From an uncultured Lachnospiraceae bacterium (lineage in GTDB: Bacteria > Bacillota_A > Clostridia > Lachnospirales > Lachnospiraceae), in assembly GCA_900553635.1 (NCBI GenBank), contig USDU01000180.1:1-5207 (forward strand): a stretch of 5,207 nt of DNA, written 5' to 3'. Positions 1 through 5,207 of the stretch are shown here, piece by piece. The notes beneath the pieces were generated by a model. It searched no databases, was not told the origin of the DNA, and worked only from the letters and a program-made list of their open reading frames with translations. Made by a program: the position numbers and the translations under genes. How positions within the stretch are numbered: the first letter of the stretch is position 1; every line of letters begins with the position of its first letter.

Positions 1-1182
1 ATTTACCTTGACAATGGCGCCACCACCTTTCCAAAGCCGGAATGTGTCTGGGACGCCGTAGACCATTTTAACCGGACAGCAGCTGTCAACGCGGGCCGGG
101 GCGCGTATCAGGCTGCCCGGGACGCCACCGCCATGATTCGGGAGGTCCGTGAGCAGCTGATCAGTCTCTGCGACGCCAGGGAGCAGGCCCAGGTTATCCT
201 GACCCCTTCTGTCACCATTGCCCTGAACCAGATTATCCAGGGACAGAAATGGACGCCAGAATCGGTGGCCTACGTATCCCCTTACGAACACAACGCGGTA
301 CTTCGCCCCTTAAAGCTTCTGGAAAAGCGCGTCGGTATCCGGGTTCTGGAGCTGCCCCTCGCCGCAGATCTTTCCATCGACCTGGAGGCCACGAAAGAAA
401 TGTTCCGGCAGACCCCACCGGATTTTGTCAGCGTCTCCGCCGTCAGCAATGTGACCGGTTACATCCTGCCGGCCCGGGAAATCTTTCTGATGGCTAAAGA
501 ATATGGCGCTTTCACTCTGCTAGACGCGGCTCAGGCCATGGGACTTCTAAAGCTGTGCTTCTCTTTCCTCCGGGCGGACGCCATCACCTTTGCCGGACAT
601 AAGACGCTTTACGCGCCCTTTGGCATCGGTGGCTTTCTGTTAAAGAACGGGCTCGATCTGGAAGAGCTTCTGGCCGGCGGCAACGGCATGAAATCCTTAA
701 GCGAGGACATGCCCCGCTATATGCCCGAGAAAATGGAGTGCGGCAGCATGGACACTCCCGCCATCGCAGGCCTTCACGCCTCTTTAAAATGGCTGAAAAC
801 AGTCCGCCCGAAGAAAACCGAGGACGAACTTATGGAATATCTTATTCCTAAGCTTCGGGAGATTCCCGGCCTGCACCTCTACTGTGCGCCGGATCCCAGT
901 CTTCAGGCAGGTGTCATTTCCCTGAACCTGGACGGCTTCCGGGCCAATGAAGTAGGCGCAATTCTCGACAAAGAATGGGATATCGCAGTCCGGGCCGGCC
1001 ACCACTGCGCTGCGCGAATTCATAAGCACCTGAAGGATCAGGAATTCGACGGCACCGTCCGGGTAAGCATAAGCGCATTCACCACGAAGGATGAGTTGGA
1101 CACGCTGGTGAAGGGCTTAGAGAGTATTGACCGGGACATGTTAAAGGGAATTTCTTCCAGCGTTCTTCGGGGCAATTGCTGA
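1..1182 (+). CDS. Cysteine desulfurase-like class V aminotransferase (5' partial)
   Basis: PLP-dependent enzyme of the cysteine desulfurase/selenocysteine lyase superfamily, which removes sulfur or selenium from (seleno)cysteine and leaves alanine; the protein is expected to be cytosolic. The reading frame is open from base 1 and shows 393 residues. The visible N-terminus IYLDNGATTFPKPE is the usual family start, so probably only Met, or Met plus one residue, is missing. Counting from base 1, the motifs are LLDAAQAMG (PLP-contacting Asp175 and Gln178), AGHKTLYAPFGIGG (Schiff-base Lys201, codon 601-603), VRAGHHCA (candidate catalytic Cys336, codon 1006-1008) and GTVRVSISAF (candidate substrate-carboxylate Arg354). 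The short N-terminus and overall length fit the subfamily typified by Enterococcus faecalis EF2568 better than SufS or IscS. Members of that subfamily are often found near selenium genes, but none is visible here. The superfamily assignment is firm; whether the true substrate is cysteine or selenocysteine cannot be read from sequence. Confidence 0.93.
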   Translation: MYLDNGATTFPKPECVWDAVDHFNRTAAVNAGRGAYQAARDATAMIREVREQLISLCDAREQAQVILTPSVTIALNQIIQGQKWTPESVAYVSPYEHNAVLRPLKLLEKRVGIRVLELPLAADLSIDLEATKEMFRQTPPDFVSVSAVSNVTGYILPAREIFLMAKEYGAFTLLDAAQAMGLLKLCFSFLRADAITFAGHKTLYAPFGIGGFLLKNGLDLEELLAGGNGMKSLSEDMPRYMPEKMECGSMDTPAIAGLHASLKWLKTVRPKKTEDELMEYLIPKLREIPGLHLYCAPDPSLQAGVISLNLDGFRANEVGAILDKEWDIAVRAGHHCAARIHKHLKDQEFDGTVRVSISAFTTKDELDTLVKGLESIDRDMLKGISSSVLRGNC

Positions 1183-1189
1183 TTTATTA

Positions 1190-1280
1190 GATACCTATAT
1201 GCACAAAAAGCGTGCGCAGATCAAAGAAACCCCCTACGGGGATACCTATATGCGCAAAAAGCGTGCGCAGATCAAAGAAA
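1190..1280. repeat. Two 40-base direct repeats (1190-1229 and 1241-1280) in the flavoenzyme leader
   Basis: Two 40-base copies differ at one base (A at 1203, G at 1254) and are offset by exactly 51 bases, with an 11-base spacer (1230-1240). The first copy begins seven bases after the stop codon of the upstream gene. The second ends just before the ribosome binding site of the downstream gene. Each copy contains two TGCGCA-type sextamers 13 bases apart: 1200 (TGCACA) and 1213, then 1251 and 1264. TGCGCA is itself a palindrome. The offset is a multiple of three, so the same frame stays open through both copies. The repeat pair is seen directly; a role as operator or regulatory RNA element is inference. 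Confidence 0.9.
1231..1241 (+). other. Small G/C hairpin between the two leader repeats
   Basis: CCCC (1231-1234) can pair with GGGG (1238-1241) around a three-base TAC loop. It occupies most of the spacer between the two 40-base repeats and has no U-tract after it, so it is not an intrinsic terminator. It could pause polymerase or set the spacing between the repeats, but it is short and may be incidental. Confidence 0.35.
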
Positions 1281-1282
1281 AG

Positions 1283-1289
1283 AAAGGAA
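1283..1289 (+). promoter_or_regulatory. Ribosome binding site for the flavoenzyme gene
   Basis: AAAGGAA contains AGGA ending nine bases before the ATG at 1298. This decides the start: the in-frame ATGs at 1199 and 1250 lie inside the direct repeats and have no comparable Shine-Dalgarno match upstream, while the protein from 1298 begins exactly where FMN-barrel homologues begin (MNYDMLFEKG). Confidence 0.8.
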
Positions 1290-1297
1290 CATACACT

Positions 1298-3244
1298 ATG
1301 AATTATGACATGTTATTTGAAAAAGGACGTATCGGAACCCTGGTTCTGAAAAACCGCGGCATCATGATGCCCATGGCCACGGATCTGGCCGACAAGAACG
1401 GCATCGTTACCCCCAGACAGATCCGCTACTATCAGGAGCGGGCCAAAGGCGGTATCGGCATGATTATCAATGAATATACCGGTGTGGACGACGTGGACAG
1501 CATTCCGTCCATCCACAACCTGCGTATCGCCCGGGATTACCATATCTCTGAAATGGAAAAGCTGACCGACGCGGTTCATCTCTATGGCTGTAAGATTGCG
1601 GCGCAGATTCACCACGGCGGCGCTACCTCCAACCCGAACTTCACCGGACGCCAGAATCTGGCTCCCAGCGCCGTTCCCATTGCGGACGGACGCCCGGTTC
1701 CGAAGGAAATGACCCTGGAAGATATCAAGCGCATCGAGCAGAAATTCATCGACGCTGCAGTTCGCTGCCAAAAGGCCGGTTACGACGGCGTGGAGCTTCA
1801 CGGAGCCCATGGCTACCTGATTGCCCAGTTCTTCAGCAAATATTATAATCGCAGAACCGACGAGTACGGCGGAAGCGTGGAAAACCGCTGCCGCTTCATC
1901 GCGGAAATCATCGCGGGCATCCGCGCCAAGCTTGGCCCCCGTTTCCCGATCATTGTCCGCATGTGCGGCGACGAGATGACCCCGGTAGATGGCTTCCTGA
2001 CTCTGGAAGATGGTCTTGAGATTGCCAAATATCTGGAAAGCTGCGGTATCGACGCCATCAATATCAGTAACGGAAGCGCCCGCAACGGCGACGCCAACTG
2101 CGAGCCCTTCTCCTATCAGTCCGGCTGGAAAAAGCACGTGGCGAAGGCTTATAAGGAAGCCCTTCACATTCCGGTTATCGCTACGAACACCATCAAGGAT
2201 CCGGATTTCGCAGAATCTCTTCTGGAGGAAGGCGTCTGTGATTTCGTGGGCCTGGGCCGTTCCCAGCTGGCAGATCCGGATTTCATGAACAAGGCCAAGA
2301 CTGATCATGCAGATGAGATTCGTAAATGCATCGGCTGCCTCTACTGCCGTGAACGTGTACTGGGTCAGGGACTTCCCATTCGCTGCGCCATCAACGCGCG
2401 TACCGCCAGAGAGGATGTCTTCTCCCATATCCGCAGGGACGGCGCAGGCAAGACGGCTGTCGTCGTAGGCGGCGGTCCCGCCGGTATGGAGGCTGCACGG
2501 GTGCTGGCACTGCGTCAGTTCCATGTGGTTCTCTTTGAGAAGGAGGCGAAACTGGGCGGTACTCTGAACGTGGCCGACAAGCCTGCTTTTAAAGATAAGC
2601 TGACCCGCCTTTCCGAAACCATGGAGACCCAGATCCGCCACCTGGGCGTAGAAGTCCGTCTCGGCACCGCCGCTACTCCGGAGCTGGTAAGCGCCCTGAA
2701 CCCGGTGGGCATCGTAGTTGCCTGCGGCGCGGAGCCTGTGATTCCGCCCCTGCCGGGCATGCAGCAGAATCATGTCTGCACCGCGGAAGATGTCCTGACC
2801 GGCAAAGCGAATCCGACCGGACAGGTGGCTGTCATCGGTTCCGGTCTGACCGGACTTGAGACCTCTGAGATGCTTTTGAGCCGTGGTCTCTCCGTCTCCA
2901 TCATCGAGATGGCTCCGGAGATGGGTCCGGGTATCTTTGGCGCCATCCGAAACGATGAGCTCAGCCGCATTCTGCCTCACAATCCGGGCGTCTACACCGG
3001 CCACAAGCTCCTCTCCATCGAGGAAAAGACCGTAACTCTGGAAAAGACTGACGACCATAGCACTGTGGTTCTGCCCGCCGACTCCGTGGTCCTGGCCCTG
3101 GGTGTGCGCCCGCGCTCCGCTCTGGCCGAAAGCTTCGAGTCCTGCTGCCCGCAGGTACATATTGTTGGCGACGCCCGCAAGGGCGGCCGAATCGCTACGG
3201 CGGTACGGGAAGGCTTTGAAGCTGCCTATATCTTTGAAGCGTAA
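1298..3244 (+). CDS. NADH:flavin oxidoreductase, 2,4-dienoyl-CoA reductase/enoate reductase type (FMN, 4Fe-4S, FAD)
   Basis: A 648-residue cytosolic flavoenzyme with the three-part layout of FadH and the bile-acid enzymes BaiCD/BaiH. Residues 1-335 form the Old Yellow Enzyme FMN barrel, with QIHHGG (103-108), ELHGAHGYLIAQFF (166-179, candidate proton donor Tyr173) and RRTDEYGGSVENR (185-197). Cys344, Cys347, Cys350 and Cys363 are the 4Fe-4S ligands. Residues 386-648 bind FAD and NAD(P)H: VVVGGGPAG (388-396) with Glu414, a second fold VIGSGLTGLE (512-521) with Glu537, and the FAD-contacting HIVGDA (621-626). In this family electrons run from NAD(P)H through FAD and the cluster to FMN, which reduces an activated C=C bond. 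The substrate is unknown; an unsaturated acyl-CoA, enoate or steroid-like compound is possible. The start at 1298 rests on its ribosome binding site; an upstream in-frame ATG at 1199 would add 33 residues encoded by the repeats. A strong terminator follows. Confidence 0.93.
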   Translation: MNYDMLFEKGRIGTLVLKNRGIMMPMATDLADKNGIVTPRQIRYYQERAKGGIGMIINEYTGVDDVDSIPSIHNLRIARDYHISEMEKLTDAVHLYGCKIAAQIHHGGATSNPNFTGRQNLAPSAVPIADGRPVPKEMTLEDIKRIEQKFIDAAVRCQKAGYDGVELHGAHGYLIAQFFSKYYNRRTDEYGGSVENRCRFIAEIIAGIRAKLGPRFPIIVRMCGDEMTPVDGFLTLEDGLEIAKYLESCGIDAINISNGSARNGDANCEPFSYQSGWKKHVAKAYKEALHIPVIATNTIKDPDFAESLLEEGVCDFVGLGRSQLADPDFMNKAKTDHADEIRKCIGCLYCRERVLGQGLPIRCAINARTAREDVFSHIRRDGAGKTAVVVGGGPAGMEAARVLALRQFHVVLFEKEAKLGGTLNVADKPAFKDKLTRLSETMETQIRHLGVEVRLGTAATPELVSALNPVGIVVACGAEPVIPPLPGMQQNHVCTAEDVLTGKANPTGQVAVIGSGLTGLETSEMLLSRGLSVSIIEMAPEMGPGIFGAIRNDELSRILPHNPGVYTGHKLLSIEEKTVTLEKTDDHSTVVLPADSVVLALGVRPRSALAESFESCCPQVHIVGDARKGGRIATAVREGFEAAYIFEA

Positions 3245-3282
3245 ATAAAAAATCAGCGCCTGTTGGTCATTTATAATCTACA

Positions 3283-3325
3283 AAGAGCCTGTCGAAGCAA
3301 TATTTCCCTTCGACAGGCTTTTCTC
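3283..3325. terminator. Strong intrinsic terminator between convergent genes, probably bidirectional
   Basis: A perfect 12-base-pair stem (AGCCTGTCGAAG at 3286-3297 with CTTCGACAGGCT at 3308-3319) closes a 10-base loop. It can be extended by one G-U and two A-U pairs. A T-run (3319-3322, then CTCT) follows on the plus strand, about 40 bases after the flavoenzyme stop. On the minus strand the stem is followed by CTTTG, so it may also end the converging traX-family operon, whose last stop codon is at 3348-3350. It is the dominant structure in the 103-base gap 3245-3347. Confidence 0.9.
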
Positions 3326-3347
3326 TCAAATATGCTCTTTTAGAATG

Positions 3348-4103
3348 TCAGATTTTTCCAATCACGTATGGCAGGACAAAATTTCCAAGCCCCCACAGCG
3401 CCAGCAGATGCACCGGATAAAACCAGTAGAAGAAATATTTGGGCTGATGGCCGCGTTTTCCATTGTAGAGAAGCAGGGCCAGGAAGCCGGGCAGGGCGTA
3501 GAGTTCTATCCGACCGCCCACCGCCAGCAGAACATAGGAGACGGCCAGCGCCGCTATTCTGTTTTCCCTCAAAAGGTACATTACCGTAATGACCAACACG
3601 CCGGTGGCGCCATAGTCAGTATTGCAAACTTCTGCCAGAATTGCCGCTGCGCCCAAGGCCGCCACGCCGCGCCATTCCCGGCCTGCGCTTTTCCGGAAGA
3701 TCTGGATGGCCAAAAGGCCCAGCGCCAGGGTACAGAAAACATTCTGATGTGCCCACCATGGGAAATGATTTCGAAGCGCCAGATCAAAGGGGAGCTCCGA
3801 CACCAGCGCAAAAACCAGCAACCGACGGGCATATTTTCCAATATCATGGGTATGAACCGCACCCTCCACCAGCAGGAAGCAGAAAATCGGGAAGGCTGAA
3901 CGGCCAATATAGCGTAGGATACGATCGATGCTCCACCAGAATTCCATATGTTCGATCATCCCGGCCAGCGGTGAATTTCCATAGCCATTCAGGACAAAAA
4001 TCTCCAGGAGGCTCGCGCCCACATGGTCTGCGAGCATCAGCAAAATGGCAAGCCATTTCAGAGTACTCCCTGAAAACGGCCTGCCAGTCTCTCTCTTATT
4101 CAT
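3348..4103 (-). CDS. TraX-family multi-pass membrane protein
   Basis: A 251-residue hydrophobic protein of the TraX family. In the F plasmid TraX is needed for N-terminal acetylation of pilin; chromosomal homologues in Firmicutes have no assigned substrate. Family landmarks are LKWLAILLMLADHVGA (15-30, including the Asp26-His27 pair), the stretch from LRYIGRSAFPIFCFLLVEG (63-81) through the polar HTHDIGKYARR (84-94) to SELPFD (102-107), HQNVFCTLALGLL (119-131) and a C-terminal aromatic PKYFFYWFYPVHLLAL (221-236). Several hydrophobic stretches indicate an integral membrane protein. The ATG at 4103 is chosen because it overlaps the upstream stop by eight bases (ATGAATAA), ideal for re-initiation, with GGTGAGG further upstream. 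A GTG at 4121 would add six residues but has no well-placed ribosome binding site. It is the last gene of the minus-strand operon. No pilin, relaxase or other conjugation gene is near, so a plasmid origin is not supported. Confidence 0.88.
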   Translation of the reverse strand: MNKRETGRPFSGSTLKWLAILLMLADHVGASLLEIFVLNGYGNSPLAGMIEHMEFWWSIDRILRYIGRSAFPIFCFLLVEGAVHTHDIGKYARRLLVFALVSELPFDLALRNHFPWWAHQNVFCTLALGLLAIQIFRKSAGREWRGVAALGAAAILAEVCNTDYGATGVLVITVMYLLRENRIAALAVSYVLLAVGGRIELYALPGFLALLLYNGKRGHQPKYFFYWFYPVHLLALWGLGNFVLPYVIGKI

Positions 4104-4764
4104 GCTTTTCGGCAACCTCACCCTGCTTCTTATAGATGGAGTTTGCCGGTACGACGCCGCGCACGGAAGACAGCGGATAAATGTTGGTATGCGGACCGAT
4201 GACAGTTCCCGGATTCAGGACAGAGCCACAGCCCACCTCTACCTCATCGCCAAGCATGGCGCCGAATTTCTTGATACCGGTTTCGATATCTCCCTCCGGA
4301 GTGTGAACCTTTACCAGCTTCTTATCAGATTTTACGTTCGAAGTGATGGAGCCTGCGCCCATATGGGACTTATAGCCCAGGATCGAATCACCCACATAAT
4401 TGTAATGAGGTACCTGCACCTTATTAAACAGAATCACATTCTTAAGCTCTGTGGAATTGCCGACAACTGCTCCCTCTCCCACCAGGGCGTTTCCGCGAAT
4501 AAACGCGCAGTGGCGCACTTCCGTATCCTTGCCAATGATGCAGGGACCGGTAATGGACGCGGTGGGCGCCACCTTTGCAGAGCGGGCAATCCAGATGTTC
4601 TCTCCGCGTTTCTCATACTCCTCCTCGCTGAGTGTCGCGCCCAGCTCCAGAATAAAATCGTGAATCTTCGGCAGGGCCTCCCAGGGGTAGGTGACGCTCT
4701 CAAGAAGGGGCGCAGCCAGGGTCTCACTTAAGGTATACAGCTCTTTTACTTCCAATGCTTTCAT
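4096..4764 (-). CDS. GlmU acetyltransferase-like left-handed beta-helix protein
   Basis: A 222-residue soluble protein made mostly of hexapeptide repeats (about 54-205, for example VAPTAS, ALVGEG, AVVGNS, TVIGPH), the trimeric left-handed beta-helix fold of acyltransferases. Homologues in Clostridia are often named UDP-N-acetylglucosamine pyrophosphorylase, yet the nucleotidyltransferase domain is absent; only the acetyltransferase-type half is present, after a helical N-terminal segment (1-50). A gapless by-eye alignment to remembered E. coli GlmU places Arg90, Lys108, His120, Tyr123, Asn143 and Lys149 on GlmU Arg333, Lys351, His363 (catalytic), Tyr366, Asn386 and Lys392. GlmU Asn377 is replaced by His134. 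This suggests acetyl-CoA-dependent acetylation of an amino-sugar 1-phosphate or similar substrate, which is inference. The ATG start overlaps the topoisomerase stop as ATGA. Its own stop overlaps the start of the TraX-family gene, so it is the middle gene of a coupled operon. Confidence 0.88.
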   Translation of the reverse strand: MKALEVKELYTLSETLAAPLLESVTYPWEALPKIHDFILELGATLSEEEYEKRGENIWIARSAKVAPTASITGPCIIGKDTEVRHCAFIRGNALVGEGAVVGNSTELKNVILFNKVQVPHYNYVGDSILGYKSHMGAGSITSNVKSDKKLVKVHTPEGDIETGIKKFGAMLGDEVEVGCGSVLNPGTVIGPHTNIYPLSSVRGVVPANSIYKKQGEVAEKHE

Positions 4765-5207
4765 TTCTTCTTCGTCTCCTTTTTCTCGCTTTTCTGGGTT
4801 TTATAAAAACGGGCGGACGCGTCAAAGCAGGGACGTAGAGCCCTGCGGTAATCGGCGGCAAGCACCGCCTGCGTCTTATCCGTAATGTACTTTTCCAGCT
4901 TCTGCATGTAATAGTCTTCGGTAATAGTTCCTTCGGCCATCTGGGTCAGTCCCTTCTCCCAGCTGGCCGTCAGCTCCGGGTTCAAAAGTCCGTAGATGGA
5001 AGCCCGCACTACGTCGAAAATCATTTCCCCCAGAAGGGTCGGCGTGATAATCTGGGTCTTTTTATTCAGGGCAATGTACTTATTATTGACTAACTTTTTC
5101 AGGATCTCGGCCCGGGTGGCGCTGGTGCCGATGCCGCTGCCCTTGATTTGTGCCCGCAGCTCCTCGTCCTCAATAAGCTGACCGGCGTTTTCCATGGCCA
5201 GAATCAT
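4761..5207 (-). CDS. topB: DNA topoisomerase III, C-terminal part (5' partial)
   Basis: The last 148 residues of a type IA topoisomerase, which relaxes negatively supercoiled DNA and decatenates through a single-strand break; the rest lies beyond the right edge. Recognition rests on the type IA block from MENAGQLIEDEELRAQIKG through GSGIGTSATRAEILKKL (23-39), followed by QIITPTLLGEMIFDVV and LNPELTASWEKGL, which are typical of clostridial TopB. The catalytic tyrosine and the Toprim domain would be upstream and cannot be checked. The protein ends in a short lysine-rich tail (KSEKKETKKK) with no zinc-finger cysteines in the visible part; the tail may contact DNA. The Met at 5207 is internal, not the start. 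The stop codon overlaps the next gene as ATGA, making this the first visible gene of the minus-strand operon. The promoter must lie outside the window. Confidence 0.93.
   Translation of the reverse strand: MILAMENAGQLIEDEELRAQIKGSGIGTSATRAEILKKLVNNKYIALNKKTQIITPTLLGEMIFDVVRASIYGLLNPELTASWEKGLTQMAEGTITEDYYMQKLEKYITDKTQAVLAADYRRALRPCFDASARFYKTQKSEKKETKKK
4776..4781 (-). promoter_or_regulatory. Ribosome binding site for the beta-helix gene, inside the end of topB
   Basis: On the minus strand AAGGAG lies 11 bases before the ATG at 4764. It is made by a Lys-Glu codon pair in the last residues of topoisomerase III (KKETKKK). The spacing is a little long, but the ATGA stop-start overlap supports coupled translation, so the lysine-rich tail codons serve two purposes. 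Confidence 0.7.

Noticed and set aside
1176..1201. Possible promoter (TTGCTG with TATATG) before the flavoenzyme gene
   Set aside because: The spacer is only about 14 bases and both boxes are poor. A promoter may exist in the gap, but I cannot place it.
1190..1280. The two leader repeats as a CRISPR array
   Set aside because: There are only two copies, the spacer is 11 bases, the unit lies between a stop codon and a ribosome binding site, and no cas gene is near.
1313..3160. A 615-codon open frame on the minus strand across the flavoenzyme gene
   Set aside because: It is antisense to a gene with unmistakable FMN, Fe-S and FAD motifs. Its own translation shows no recognisable domain, and strong third-position bias in the real gene explains the lack of stops.
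3272..3277. TATAAT matching a -10 box after the flavoenzyme stop
   Set aside because: There is no -35 at a suitable distance, it leads directly into a terminator, and no plus-strand gene follows.
3348..4103. TraX-family gene as evidence for a conjugative plasmid or integrated element
   Set aside because: TraX-family genes are common on Firmicutes chromosomes. No relaxase, mating-pair, integrase or attachment site is visible, and the gene is coupled to ordinary chromosomal genes.
3345..4135. Plus-strand open frames of up to 184 codons between 3345 and 4135
   Set aside because: They run antisense to the TraX-family gene, show no domain or family motif, and have no convincing start signals.
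4045..4731. Plus-strand open frame of 228 codons opposite the beta-helix gene
   Set aside because: The minus strand here encodes clear hexapeptide repeats with conserved GlmU-like residues; the plus-strand product is not recognisable.

Overview
The window looks like chromosomal DNA of a gut-type member of the Clostridia, most likely Lachnospiraceae-like. This rests on protein character, not on a marker gene. The proteins are a clostridial-style topoisomerase III, a stand-alone left-handed beta-helix protein, a chromosomal TraX-family membrane protein, and a BaiCD/BaiH/FadH-type iron-sulfur flavoenzyme. GC content is moderate, and GC-rich third codon positions are evident in the flavoenzyme gene. 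No phage, transposon, CRISPR or RNA gene is visible.

Left half, plus strand. Positions 1-1182 carry almost all of a class V aminotransferase of the cysteine desulfurase/selenocysteine lyase superfamily; only the first residue or two appear to be missing. A 115-base gap follows, dominated by two near-identical 40-base direct repeats 51 bases apart. Next comes a 648-residue FMN/4Fe-4S/FAD oxidoreductase (1298-3244) of the 2,4-dienoyl-CoA reductase/enoate reductase type. A strong hairpin terminator at about 3283-3325 ends this half and sits between two convergent transcription units.

Right half, minus strand, read right to left. The C-terminal part of DNA topoisomerase III (runs off the window at 5207) is followed by a GlmU acetyltransferase-like beta-helix protein (4764-4096) and then a TraX-family membrane protein (4103-3348). 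Both junctions overlap, by 4 bases (ATGA) and 8 bases (ATGAATAA), so the three genes almost certainly form one translationally coupled operon.

How they fit together: the minus-strand operon joins a DNA-topology enzyme to two predicted acyl-transfer proteins, one cytosolic and one membrane-bound; a functional link is inference only. On the plus strand, a sulfur- or selenium-mobilising enzyme precedes an Fe-S flavoenzyme, but the repeat-filled gap suggests the second gene has its own control. I see no clearly new multi-gene system. The points most worth checking are the repeats before the flavoenzyme, the intact GlmU-like acetyltransferase active site in a protein without the uridylyltransferase half, and the coupling of that protein to TraX.
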